From: Nannocystis pusilla
GTDB taxonomy: Bacteria; Myxococcota_A; Polyangia; Nannocystales; Nannocystaceae
Direction: 5' to 3'
Assembly: GCF_020073745.1 (NCBI RefSeq)
Contig: NZ_JAIRAU010000049.1
Coordinates: 1-64,000, forward strand
DNA: 64,000 nt
Under the pieces are notes generated by a model, which searched no databases, was not told the DNA's origin, and saw only the letters and a list, made by a program, of their open reading frames with translations. The position numbers were made by a program, and so were the translations under genes. Positions 46,626 through 55,343 of this stretch are shown piece by piece; the first letter of the stretch is position 1, and each line of letters begins with the position of its first letter.

Positions 46626-48623
46626 CTACGTCCGCGCGAATGTCCACAGGGCGAACAGCGCCAGCGCGACCGCCAGCGCGCACAGCAGGCCGGGCCAGAA
46701 CAGCGGCGACCGCCGCCACCGCGCCGGCATCGAGTCACCGACCGGCGCCCGGGGCCCGCGCGCGAGAGCTGTCCGATCGGCCAGGTCGGCGCGCGCCAGG
46801 CCGGCGCTCGCAGGCAGCCCGGGGCCACTCGTCGGCGCCGCGAGCCCGCCCCCGCGAACTGTCCGATCGACCAGGTCGGCGTGCGCGGGGCCGACGCTCG
46901 CGGGCCGCCCGGCGCCGCCCGCTGGCGTGACGTCACCGACCGGCACCGCGAGCCCGTGCGTGCGAACTGTCCGATCGACCAGGTCGGCGTGCGCGGGGCC
47001 GACGCTCGCGGGCCGCCCGGCGCCACCGATCTCCGCGGGTGCGATCGAGCCGGTCTCCGGCAAGACGATCATCGTGCGGTCATCCTCCGAGCTGGGCGCC
47101 CGTCCGAGCGGGAATGCGGGCAGGACCAGCGTCTCCTCCCGGCTCCCCCGCAAGACATCTGTACGCTCCACGCGATCGGCGACTGTCCTGTCGGCGACGG
47201 TCGCGTCGACCGGCGCGGAGATCGGCCCCCCGGACCCGACCGGGCTCCCGTTCGACGCCAGCACGAGCGTGCGCTCATGCACTGCCGGCGCCGACCCGAG
47301 CGCGCTCCCCTTCGACGGCGAGGCGAACCCGGCCGTACTCGCATGCGCCTCCGCTTCGACCGTACTCGCATTCTCCGCGGCACCGACCGTGCCGCCATTC
47401 CCCGCCCCGGCGGCACGCGCATTCGCCGTCGCCTTGACCGTGCTCCCATTCTCCGCAGCCCCGCCCGTGATCCCTCTCGCCACCGCCCTGCCGGTGCTCT
47501 CATGCTCCCCCGACCCGCCCGCGCACTCATTCGCCGTCGCTTCGGCCGCGCACGCATTCGCCGTCGCCCTGGCTGCACGCTCATTCGCCGTCGCTTCGAC
47601 CGCACTCCCATTCTCCGCGGCGCCCACATTCCCTGCCGCTGCGGGCATCGCCGCCTCCCGCGGGCCCTCGCCCGGCAGGCTGACGATCGTCGTCCGATCG
47701 TCGAGGTTCACCGGCGCCTCGTGCCGCTGCGTCGGGTCCTCGTCGACCGTTGCGCGCGCCGCCGGCGCCCCGCGGGTCCGCGGCGTCATCCCGGGCGACC
47801 GGCGGATCAGCGCCAGGTGACGCGCCAGCTCGGCCACGTCGCCGAAGCGCTGCGACGGCCCGGGCGCGAGGGCTCGCACGATCAGCGCCTCCACCTGCGA
47901 CGGCAGCGGCGTCCCGGCCGCGAGCTCCGCGGGTCGCGGCGCGGCTCGCCGCGTCAGCACGCTGCGCGCCGCCTTGAAGGCAGTCGGTCCCGCGAACGGG
48001 TGGACCCCGGTCGTGAGCTCGAACAGCAGGACGCCGAGCGTGAACACGTCCGAGCTCGCGTCGCCGGGCAAACCCGCCAGCTGCTCGGGGGCGCGGTACT
48101 CCGCCACGCTCCCGTCCTCGCGCGGCGGGACCGGCTGAACGCCGAGCTCCGCGATCCCGAAGTCGAGCACGCGGACCTCGTCCTCGGGCGTGACGCGCAC
48201 ATTGCCCGGCTTCAACGCCCGGTGGGTCGCGCCCGTCGCCTCGGCGAGGGCCCACAGCCCCTCCGCGGCCGCGTGCACGATCGCAAGCGCGCGCTGCCAC
48301 GGCAGCGGGCCGGCGCGGCGGAGCAGCCCCGCGAGGTCCTCGCCCGCCACCAGGTCACCGGCCAGGAAGGGCGGGCTCTCGGCCGCGCCGACCTGGATCC
48401 GCGGCAACATCACGACCGGGTGCTCCGCGCCCATGGCCGCCCGCAGCAGCCCCGCCAGGCGAGTCAGCCGCTCGACCGGGACCGGCGCGGCGTCGAGGAC
48501 CTTGACCGCGACCTCGCGATCCGAGCGCAGGTCGCGGGCGACGAAGACCTCGCCGAGCCCGCCGCCGCCGAGCCGGGCGCGCAGCGCGTAGCGATTCACC
48601 AGAGTGTCCCCGACCGCGCTCAC
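46626..48623 (-). CDS. Predicted pseudokinase with DRT-repeat linker and C-terminal anchor
   Basis: 665 aa. Kinase-like domain, residues 10-275: glycine loop LGGGGLGEVFVA, VAVK K41, DFG 154-156, but the catalytic loop reads THRALKPGN, so the HRD aspartate is Ala136 (codon GCG). It is therefore predicted inactive or very weak. The linker (about 290-635) is low-complexity, with many (D/E)RT motifs: LDDRTTIV, VHERTLVL, REETLVL, EDDRTMIV, three DL(V/A)DRT(V/A), and ATAN-type repeats. A C-terminal helix (FWPGLLCALAVALALFALW) anchors it. It is last in the T6SS cargo operon, 3 nt after the SUKH stop. The DRT sites look like phosphothreonine/FHA docking sites (inference). Confidence 0.87.
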   Translation of the reverse strand: MSAVGDTLVNRYALRARLGGGGLGEVFVARDLRSDREVAVKVLDAAPVPVERLTRLAGLLRAAMGAEHPVVMLPRIQVGAAESPPFLAGDLVAGEDLAGLLRRAGPLPWQRALAIVHAAAEGLWALAEATGATHRALKPGNVRVTPEDEVRVLDFGIAELGVQPVPPREDGSVAEYRAPEQLAGLPGDASSDVFTLGVLLFELTTGVHPFAGPTAFKAARSVLTRRAAPRPAELAAGTPLPSQVEALIVRALAPGPSQRFGDVAELARHLALIRRSPGMTPRTRGAPAARATVDEDPTQRHEAPVNLDDRTTIVSLPGEGPREAAMPAAAGNVGAAENGSAVEATANERAARATANACAAEATANECAGGSGEHESTGRAVARGITGGAAENGSTVKATANARAAGAGNGGTVGAAENASTVEAEAHASTAGFASPSKGSALGSAPAVHERTLVLASNGSPVGSGGPISAPVDATVADRTVADRVERTDVLRGSREETLVLPAFPLGRAPSSEDDRTMIVLPETGSIAPAEIGGAGRPASVGPAHADLVDRTVRTHGLAVPVGDVTPAGGAGRPASVGPAHADLVDRTVRGGGLAAPTSGPGLPASAGLARADLADRTALARGPRAPVGDSMPARWRRSPLFWPGLLCALAVALALFALWTFART
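46744..47040. repeat. Three direct repeats in the pseudokinase linker
   Basis: Units of about 90-108 bp encode GRPASVGPAHADLVDRTV or variants; the first two are nearly identical in DNA. The region 47300-47640 is a second, shorter-period repeat encoding ATAN(E/A)(R/C)AA. Confidence 0.6.
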
Positions 48624-48626
48624 CGC

Positions 48627-49376
48627 TCACCTGCCCGTCGGCGCCTCGAGGTTGTCGTGGATCACCTCGACGAGGAGCTGCCCGCTCGCGGCCGAGTCGG
48701 CGCCGACGCGCACGTCGATCCGCGCGCTCTCCGGCGGGAGCTCGAGCAGCACCGACAGGTCCGCGCGTTCGAGCGTGTGCAAGCCCGGCCGCGACGGCAG
48801 CGCCGGCGTCAGTCCGAGCCGGCCGCAGATCGCCGCCACGTCGTCGAGCCGGACCGCCCCTGCCTCACCGGCCGCGAACGTCGAGCGCTGCTGATGCGCC
48901 CGCGCCTCGACCGCGAACGACAGGAACGCCCGCGCCTGCAGCATCGCCGTCCACGCGCGCGCGACCACGTCCACGCGCGCCGCGACGAAATCGGCCGGGT
49001 CGCCCTCGTCCTCGAACCGCACCACCGGAGGGTCGTCCGGATCGCCGCGCTGCAGGTCGAGGAACCAGTCCTGCAGGATGTCGCGGCCGATGCCGAGGTC
49101 GAGCCCGACCTTGAAGAAGCGATCGTCGGGGTAGGACGGCGACGTCGCCAGGATGTGCGGCCACAGCGAGGCGGCGCGGCAGTCCGCCACCGGCAGCGGC
49201 TGGAAGCTGCCGCTGGAGCCGCCCATCGCCCGCAGGAACTCGAGATACGCCGCGGGCAGCGGCCGCGGGCACGCCCCGGCCAGCTCCGCCAGGTCGTCGG
49301 GGTGGGCGCCGCGGAGCTCGGCGCGGAGGTCCGGGGCGCGGGCCATCAGGAAGGCGAGGATCTGCGAGAAAGACAT
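48627..49376 (-). CDS. SUKH (SMI1/KNR4) family protein, putative immunity protein
   Basis: 249 aa. The first half has the SUKH landmarks: RPLPAAYLEFLRAMGGSSGSF (about residues 38-58) and WPHILATSPSYPDDRFFKVG further on. SUKH proteins commonly neutralise polymorphic toxins (family knowledge), and this gene follows the PAAR-like toxin gene by 30 bp on the same strand, so it is the likely immunity protein. The C-terminal about 100 residues are unassigned. The pseudokinase gene starts 3 nt later. Confidence 0.85.
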   Translation of the reverse strand: MSFSQILAFLMARAPDLRAELRGAHPDDLAELAGACPRPLPAAYLEFLRAMGGSSGSFQPLPVADCRAASLWPHILATSPSYPDDRFFKVGLDLGIGRDILQDWFLDLQRGDPDDPPVVRFEDEGDPADFVAARVDVVARAWTAMLQARAFLSFAVEARAHQQRSTFAAGEAGAVRLDDVAAICGRLGLTPALPSRPGLHTLERADLSVLLELPPESARIDVRVGADSAASGQLLVEVIHDNLEAPTGR

Positions 49377-49406
49377 CGGAACACCTGCGGGTCGACGGGG
49401 TCCTCT

Positions 49407-50753
49407 TTATCTGGGGCAGCTGCGTCGCTTGTAATCGCAGAGGGTCAGCGGCACGAGCGACTGGCACGTGACGCACGAGGGCACCGTGACCCCCGGGTCG
49501 AAGCTCTCCTCGCGCCACACGTCGTGGTCGCCGTGGCGCCCCCGCGTCAACCACCGCAGCGCGACGCGGAACGGGTGCAGCCGGTCGTAATGTCGATAGC
49601 GCAGATCGACGCGATGCGGCTGCAGCGGCGCGAAGAACATCTCGGTCATCGAGCGCGGGACGTGGCCCCCGCTCCGGGTCACCAGCTTGGCCGCGGCGCA
49701 CACCCCCGGGGCGTTGCAGAACGGCTCGTTGTTGCGGTTCCTGTTCTTCGCCTCGTCCCAGCGCTCCTCCACCCTGAGCCGCGCGTCGACCCTCGGGTTC
49801 GCCGCGATGTAGTCGTCGACGCCGGCCTGCTGGTCGCACAGCGTGAAGCCGAGCTCCTCGACCACCCGCTTGAACCCCACGAGCGTCTGGCCCGACATCG
49901 CCGCGAAGACCTTCCCGCACTCGCAGACCATGACGCCGATCATGTACCCGCCGTGCGTCGAACGATTCTTGTGCACGGCCCGCTTCCCGACCTCGTCCTG
50001 CTTGCCCCGCACCTCCCTGCCCTTGTCCTTGATCCGCTGGCTCAGCGCCTTGCGCTGCTTCGCGTCGAGCGGCGCGGTCGACGGCCCCGCCGTCGACGGT
50101 CCCGCCGTCGACGGTCCCGCCGCCGAGGTCCCCGCCGCCGCGAGCTGGGCCTTCAACTGATCGAGCTCCCCTTGCAGCGCGACCCGCTCGTCGCCGAGCG
50201 CCCGATAATCGTCATAAGCCGCCTGCAGCGCGTCGTACAGCGCCTGCGCCTGCTTCAGGCTCGACTTCTTCTTCTCCGGCACGCGGTGGCTGGAGGGGCT
50301 CCGGTTGCAGATCCGGCACGGCCCCTCGAAGTCGTCGCCGTAGGCCCAGCCGGTGCCGCACTGGAAGAACGACGCGTTGAAGGTGTTGCCGTTGTGGCTG
50401 ACCGCGTCGGTGAAGCGGGCCACGCCCTTGCCCTCGACCCGCACGTCGAGGCTCGTCGACTGCCACTTCAGCTTGCCGCGGATCCGCCCGGAGATGACCC
50501 CGCCGCCGGCGGTGCCCGGCTCGTCGCCGGTGCTGGTGACGATGTACGAGCTGGCCAGCGCGACCGGGGACCCGTCGATCTCCGTGCGCCGGGCTCCCTG
50601 CGCCAGGTCGGCCGTCCTCGCCGCGTTGACGTAAGGCACCGGCACCGGACCGGCGGGCGACGGCGTCTTGCACACGTCGGGCGGACCGGCGACATCGACG
50701 AGGCCGTCGCCCCTGTGCACGATCGTGCGGCCGTTGGCGTACGCGCGGGTCAT
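49407..50753 (-). CDS. PAAR-like (DUF4150) T6SS effector with Cys-rich toxin-like C-terminus
   Basis: 448 aa. Residues 15-48 (GLVDVAGPPDVCKTPSPAGP and PVPYVNAA) are the PAAR-like DUF4150 spike-tip domain, extending to about 135. Next is CxxC (146-149), a coiled coil (162-208) and a GPSTA repeat (213-228). The C-terminus (265-448) has MVCECGKVF, CNAPGVCAAAKLV, GHVPRSMTEM and PSCVTCQSLVPLTLC. The final CxxC and the CAAAK stretch recall toxin deaminases of the CAEPK/PCxxC type, but the usual catalytic Glu after the first Cys is Ala, so the activity is uncertain. ATG overlaps the preceding gene's stop (ATGA). Product should be loaded on VgrG and delivered into rivals. Confidence 0.85.
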   Translation of the reverse strand: MTRAYANGRTIVHRGDGLVDVAGPPDVCKTPSPAGPVPVPYVNAARTADLAQGARRTEIDGSPVALASSYIVTSTGDEPGTAGGGVISGRIRGKLKWQSTSLDVRVEGKGVARFTDAVSHNGNTFNASFFQCGTGWAYGDDFEGPCRICNRSPSSHRVPEKKKSSLKQAQALYDALQAAYDDYRALGDERVALQGELDQLKAQLAAAGTSAAGPSTAGPSTAGPSTAPLDAKQRKALSQRIKDKGREVRGKQDEVGKRAVHKNRSTHGGYMIGVMVCECGKVFAAMSGQTLVGFKRVVEELGFTLCDQQAGVDDYIAANPRVDARLRVEERWDEAKNRNRNNEPFCNAPGVCAAAKLVTRSGGHVPRSMTEMFFAPLQPHRVDLRYRHYDRLHPFRVALRWLTRGRHGDHDVWREESFDPGVTVPSCVTCQSLVPLTLCDYKRRSCPR

Positions 50754-51778
50754 CGGCGCTCTCCCGGCTCCGCGGCCGCGACGTCGACGAGGCAGGCGCC
50801 GATCGCCCCGTCGTCCGCGCTGCCGTACAACAGGGCGCGGCCGGGCTCGCCGCGCCGCTGCAGGTGGTGGATCGCCAGCGCCAGCGCCAGCGCCGGCGCG
50901 GCCGCCCCGGTGTCGCCGAAGCTCTCGCAGGCGCGCAGGTGGACCAGCGGCTCCGGCATCAGCGGCGCCTGCCGCAGCGCGGCGTAGGTGAAGGCCCGCG
51001 CCTCCGCGACCTCGCCCGTCTGGCAGCTCGACACGCACCGCGGCCGCTCGCCGCTCGCCCCCGGGTCACGCGCGAGGCGACCGAACACCGCGGTGAGGCC
51101 GTCGGCGAGGTCGCGCACGCGGTCGGCCCCGCGAGTCATATGTCCCGAAGTACAGGCGATCACCCGCGCCGGGGGCGGGCACTCGCTAGCCGCCGCCGAT
51201 GGGCCCCGCGCGAGCAGCAGCGCCCCCGCGGCCTCGCCGGGGATGAGCCCGTCGCGCCGCGCCGCCAGCACTCTCCCCCGTCGCTCGAGCCGGCCCAGCG
51301 TCGACGGATCGCACAGGCTGTCGGCCGCGATCACCAGCGCGTCTCGCCCGGTGAGCCGCTCGAGCAGCTGAAACAGCCCCGCACGACCGGCGCAGACGAC
51401 CTCACGCAGCTCCAGCGGCGCCGGCGCCTCGGCCTGCAGCGCGTGCACGATCGCCGCCTCGTCCACGGGCGCCCCGCCCGGCTCCGCCAGCGCCAGCACC
51501 AGCGGCAGCGGCGACGCGAGCGCGCCCGGCGAGAGCCCGCCGAGACAGTCGCGGAGCGCCCAGCCCGCGAGCGCCGCGACGCGAGCGCTGCGCGTCAGCC
51601 CGGGCTCCAGCCGGCCGAGCCTCGACGCCCGGATCGCCTCGCCGTGGCCGTCGTCGTGGTCCGTCTCGGCGAAGCGCACCACACCGGCCCGCACGGCGGC
51701 GAGGGTCGTCGGCGCCGACAGGCCGAGCGGCGTCCCCAGCCCCACGCGCACCACGGACCAGCCGGCGCTCGCGTTCAC
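50750..51778 (-). CDS. Beta-ketoacyl-synthase-like (thiolase fold) T6SS-associated protein
   Basis: 342 aa. A ketosynthase-like outline: GLGTPLGLSAPTTLAAVRAG at the start, VIAADSLCDPSTLGRLE and GLIPGEAAGALLLARG in the middle, and LRACESFGDTGAAAPALALALA at the end. The canonical nucleophile context of FabF-like enzymes is not visible, so catalysis is doubtful. Genes of this type recur between DUF2169 and PAAR-like genes in T6SS cargo loci, role unknown. The GTG start overlaps the DUF2169 stop (GTGA), and its own stop overlaps the toxin ATG, showing tight translational coupling. A TGTCC-CGAA-GTACA palindrome remnant lies in the gene (51141-51154). Confidence 0.8.
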   Translation of the reverse strand: MNASAGWSVVRVGLGTPLGLSAPTTLAAVRAGVVRFAETDHDDGHGEAIRASRLGRLEPGLTRSARVAALAGWALRDCLGGLSPGALASPLPLVLALAEPGGAPVDEAAIVHALQAEAPAPLELREVVCAGRAGLFQLLERLTGRDALVIAADSLCDPSTLGRLERRGRVLAARRDGLIPGEAAGALLLARGPSAAASECPPPARVIACTSGHMTRGADRVRDLADGLTAVFGRLARDPGASGERPRCVSSCQTGEVAEARAFTYAALRQAPLMPEPLVHLRACESFGDTGAAAPALALALAIHHLQRRGEPGRALLYGSADDGAIGACLVDVAAAEPGERR

Positions 51779-52758
51779 GACGCCTCCCACGGCTCGACCG
51801 CGCGCACGAACACGCACTCGAGGTCGAGCCAGTCGCCCGTCACCACGAACGCGGTCCGCCACACCATCGTGAACCGGCGATCCTCGGGCGCCAGCGCCAG
51901 CGCGTCCATCGCCATGGCCTGGCGCGTCCGACCTCTTCTGCGCTGCAGCGTCGATCGCAGGCGGAAGCGCGGCAGGCGGAACGCGATCGGCCCGTCCGGG
52001 CTGACCCCCGCGAGGCGCACGAGCTCGTCGCCGACCAGCCCGGTGTCCGCCACCAGGCCGGGCGCCGCCGCGTTGAAGAATCGCGGGTCGAAGTCGGCCG
52101 GCCACAGCGGCGCCCGCTGCTCCACCCATTGCGAATCATAGCTGCCGGCGAAGCCCAGCCGGGGCTGCCAGTGGCGCGCGATCGGTCCGAACCCGACCGG
52201 CGGCGGGCGATCCTCCCAGCGCTCGCAGGGTGAGTCCATCGCCTCGATCGCCGGCAGCGCTTGACCCTCCGCCGCCCGGGCCGAGGCGTAACCGCGACCG
52301 ACCGGATTGCGCGGATCGTCCGGCCCGCCCGCGCAGTACTCGTAGCGCAGCGGCAATTGCGTGAAGCGTTGCGGCGCCGACGAGCGCAGCCCCGCGAGCC
52401 CACGCGTCCACCGGCGCTCGCCCGTGATCGAGGCCGCGACCCGACACGATCCGACGCGGACATCGACGATCGATCGCTCCTCGGGCCGCCCCCTGTCGGT
52501 CCACGCGAAGCCCTCCAGGTAGATGTCCGTCCCCGGGCGGAAGTAGGCCGTCTGCCCCTCGACGCGCAGGCTCGACCCGCCCGGCTCGCCCCAATAGACG
52601 TCCTCGAGCGGCGGCGCGACCTGCTCGTGGGCGACGCGCGGGGGCTCGTCCATGATGAACGTACCGGCGACACACACCACCAAAACGTCGCGCCCCTCGC
52701 CGTCCACGGACGGGCTCGCCCGCGCCGCGAAGGGCGTCAGATTGTGGAGAGTCGTCAT
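51775..52758 (-). CDS. DUF2169 T6SS accessory protein
   Basis: 327 aa. Landmarks of DUF2169: NLTPFAARASPSVDGEGRD, VVCVAGTFIMD, DVYWGEPGGSSLR, WTDRG near the start, then PIARHWQPRLGFAGSYDSQW and PLWPADFDPRFFNAA. Members are encoded with VgrG/PAAR effectors and are thought to help effector loading (family knowledge). It is first gene of the minus-strand operon of five, divergent from vgrG, with 368 bp between. Confidence 0.88.
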   Translation of the reverse strand: MTTLHNLTPFAARASPSVDGEGRDVLVVCVAGTFIMDEPPRVAHEQVAPPLEDVYWGEPGGSSLRVEGQTAYFRPGTDIYLEGFAWTDRGRPEERSIVDVRVGSCRVAASITGERRWTRGLAGLRSSAPQRFTQLPLRYEYCAGGPDDPRNPVGRGYASARAAEGQALPAIEAMDSPCERWEDRPPPVGFGPIARHWQPRLGFAGSYDSQWVEQRAPLWPADFDPRFFNAAAPGLVADTGLVGDELVRLAGVSPDGPIAFRLPRFRLRSTLQRRRGRTRQAMAMDALALAPEDRRFTMVWRTAFVVTGDWLDLECVFVRAVEPWEAS

Positions 52759-53126
52759 CGCTGCCCCCGTCGCCGCGCGCGAGCTCGAATGCGACCACCA
52801 TGTCCACCGCGACTCCCGGCTCGAGACGCCCTCACGCCGGCGAAGCTCTCGATCATCGCCTCATGCGTGGATCGCAGGGCAGCCCGGGGCACGGGCTCCT
52901 CGGCCACGACCTCGATCCGGCGCGATCACGGGCCCATCGCGCGACTCGAGGCCAAGCACGGCGCGAGCGGAGCAAGTCGCGCAGGGGCAGGCGACAGACC
53001 TCATTGTGCATCCTCCGGCCCCCATCGCGCCGACGCGCTCGCGGGCCGCCCCCGTCGAGTGCGCGAGCGTGCGCGCCGCTTTCGCCCGCGCTTGCCCGCA
53101 TCGCGATCCATGTCACGTTCTCGACC
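52759..53126. other. 368-bp divergent region between DUF2169 and vgrG
   Basis: Upstream frames in phase with vgrG lack similarity to the family. I see no clear -10 or operator; this is where promoters for both arms of the T6SS island should lie. Confidence 0.4.
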
Positions 53127-55325
53127 GTGTCATCCGATGGACTGCCGGCCCTCCTCGGCAACCAGGCACTGTTCACGTTCGCGGTCGAGGGTTGCGGCGA
53201 GGAGCTGCGTGTCGTTCGTTTCAGCGGCCGCGAAGCGCTCTCGGCCCTGTTCGAGTTCCGGATCGAGATCGCCGCGTCCACGGTCCCGCTCGACGAGCTC
53301 GTCGGCAAGCCCGCGGTCTTGACGATCGAGGGCCTCCACGCCACGCGCCACGTCCACGGCCTCGTCTGCGAGGCCGGCTACATCGGCGAGAGCTCGAGCT
53401 ACACGCTCTACGAGCTCACCCTGGCGCCCGCGATCTGGCGCCTGCAGCAGCGCGCCGACTGCCGGATCTTCCAGCAGCAGACCACCCCGCAGATCCTCGC
53501 CAGGGTGCTCGAGGCCGCCGGCATCCCGCGCTCCGACTTTCGGCTCGACCTGACGGCCACCCATGCACCGCGCGACTACTGCGTGCAATACCGCGAGAGC
53601 GACCTCGACTTCATCAGCCGACTGATGGAGGACGCCGGCATCTTCTACTACTTCGAGCACGGCGAGGACCGGCACGTGCTCGTCATGACCGATCGCGGCG
53701 ACTCCAGCCCGCCGATCGAGGGCGACCCGACCCTGCGCTTCAACTTCGAGGACGACCAGGAGCACATCGACACCTTCCGCCTGATCGAGGGCCTGCGGCC
53801 GCAGCGGGTCAGCCTGCGCGACCGCAACCTGCACCGGCCCGACGCGCCGATGGAGGCGAACGCGGGCGCCGGCAGCGAGCGCGAGGTCCACGACTACCCC
53901 GGCGCCTACCAGGATCCCGGCAAGGGCGGGCCGCACACCGGCGGGCAACAGGCGCGGCTGCGGCTCGAGGCGCTGCAGGCGTCGCGGCGGCGCGGCGTCG
54001 GCACCAGCGACAGCCCGCGCCTCGTGCCCGGCTTCGCCTTCACCCTCGCCGACGCCGCCCGCGGGCACCTCGAGGGCGACTACCGGGTCGTCCGCGTCGC
54101 TCACCGCGGCGAGCAGCCGCAGGCGCTCGACGAGGCGGCCGCGGGCGAATTCCGCTACGCCAACGAGTTCGAATGCACCGACAAACGGCTCCCCTGGCGC
54201 GCCCCGCGGGCGACCCCGCGCCCGCAGGTCCGCGGCGCGCAGACGGCGACGGTCGTCGGCTCGCGCGGCGAGGAGGTGTACGTCGACGAGCACGGGCGCG
54301 TGAAGGTGCAGTTTCACTGGGACCGCCAGGACGCGAACGACGAGACCAGCTCGTGCTGGGTCCGCGTCAGCCAGGCGTGGGCCGGCAACGGCTTCGGGGC
54401 GATGTTCATCCCGCGCGTCGGCCACGAGGTGATCGTCGACTTCCTCGAGGGCGACCCCGACCGGCCGATCGTCACCGGCCGGGTCTACACCGGGCTCAAC
54501 GCGCCGCCCTACCCGCTCCCGGCCGAGAAGACCAAGAGCACGATCAAGTCCGAGTCGAGCCCGGGCGGCGGCGGCTCGAACGAGCTCCGCTTCGAGGACG
54601 CCAGGGGCCGCGAGGAGATCTTCCTCCACGGCCAGCGCGACTGGAACATCGTCGTCGAGCACGACGAGACCTGCCGGGTCGGCCACGACGAGTCGCTGTC
54701 GGTCGGCAACGACCGCAGCAAGACGGTGGCCCGCGACGAGCGCGAATCGATCGGCCACGACAGGGCGATTCAGGTCGGCAACGACCACGTCGAGGCGATC
54801 GGCGCCGGCATGACGCTGACGGTCGGCGCCGATCGGACCGAGACGATCGGCCTCCACCAGTCGACGACGATCGGCGCGACCAAGGCGGAGACCGTGGCGC
54901 TGGCCAGCGCGCTCACGATCGGCGCCGCGTACCAGGTCAGCGTCGGCGGCGCGATGAACGAGACGGTCGGCCTCGCCAGGACCGAGCAGGTCGGCCTCGC
55001 CAAGCACGTCGCCGTCGGCAAGGACAGCGCCGAGGACGTCGGCGGCGGCAAGACCGTCAACGTCGTCGAGAACATCACCGAGAGCGCCGGGCAGAACCTC
55101 GCGCTCTCCGCCGGCAAGCACGTCAACGTCGGCGCCGGGCACAACCTCAACGTCACGGTCGGCAAGGCCGCCAGCGTCATCGTCGCCGACCGGCTGACCT
55201 TTCAGTGCGGCAGCGCGACGATCGTCGTCACCAAGCGCGGCGAGCTCACGATTCAGGCCGCGAAGCTGAGCGTCAAGACCAGCGGACCTATCACGATGAA
55301 GGGCTCGCGGATCAAGCTCAATTGA
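53127..55325 (+). CDS. vgrG: Type VI secretion tip protein VgrG
   Basis: 732 aa from GTG 53127. gp27-like domain (residues about 10-370): DYCVQYRESDLDFISRLMEDAGIFYYFEH. gp5 OB-fold (about 380-460): DEHGRVKVQFHWDR, SCWVRVSQAWAGNGFGAMFIPRVGHEVIVDFLEGDPDRPIV is split here as VSQAWAGNG and PRVGHEVIVDF. Then a long needle of VGxDxxETI-type strands (about 500-700) ending ITMKGSRIKLN. There is no C-terminal toxin extension, so cargo must bind as separate proteins. The trimer forms the puncture spike. The in-frame sequence upstream of 53127 is not conserved. No Shine-Dalgarno is evident. The DUF6484 gene follows 18 bp later. Confidence 0.93.
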   Translation: MSSDGLPALLGNQALFTFAVEGCGEELRVVRFSGREALSALFEFRIEIAASTVPLDELVGKPAVLTIEGLHATRHVHGLVCEAGYIGESSSYTLYELTLAPAIWRLQQRADCRIFQQQTTPQILARVLEAAGIPRSDFRLDLTATHAPRDYCVQYRESDLDFISRLMEDAGIFYYFEHGEDRHVLVMTDRGDSSPPIEGDPTLRFNFEDDQEHIDTFRLIEGLRPQRVSLRDRNLHRPDAPMEANAGAGSEREVHDYPGAYQDPGKGGPHTGGQQARLRLEALQASRRRGVGTSDSPRLVPGFAFTLADAARGHLEGDYRVVRVAHRGEQPQALDEAAAGEFRYANEFECTDKRLPWRAPRATPRPQVRGAQTATVVGSRGEEVYVDEHGRVKVQFHWDRQDANDETSSCWVRVSQAWAGNGFGAMFIPRVGHEVIVDFLEGDPDRPIVTGRVYTGLNAPPYPLPAEKTKSTIKSESSPGGGGSNELRFEDARGREEIFLHGQRDWNIVVEHDETCRVGHDESLSVGNDRSKTVARDERESIGHDRAIQVGNDHVEAIGAGMTLTVGADRTETIGLHQSTTIGATKAETVALASALTIGAAYQVSVGGAMNETVGLARTEQVGLAKHVAVGKDSAEDVGGGKTVNVVENITESAGQNLALSAGKHVNVGAGHNLNVTVGKAASVIVADRLTFQCGSATIVVTKRGELTIQAAKLSVKTSGPITMKGSRIKLN

Positions 55326-55343
55326 GCCGACCAGGAGGAATCG

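Noticed and set aside
46881-50987. 1368-codon plus-strand frame
   Set aside because: Antisense to the pseudokinase, SUKH and PAAR-toxin genes; no family signal.
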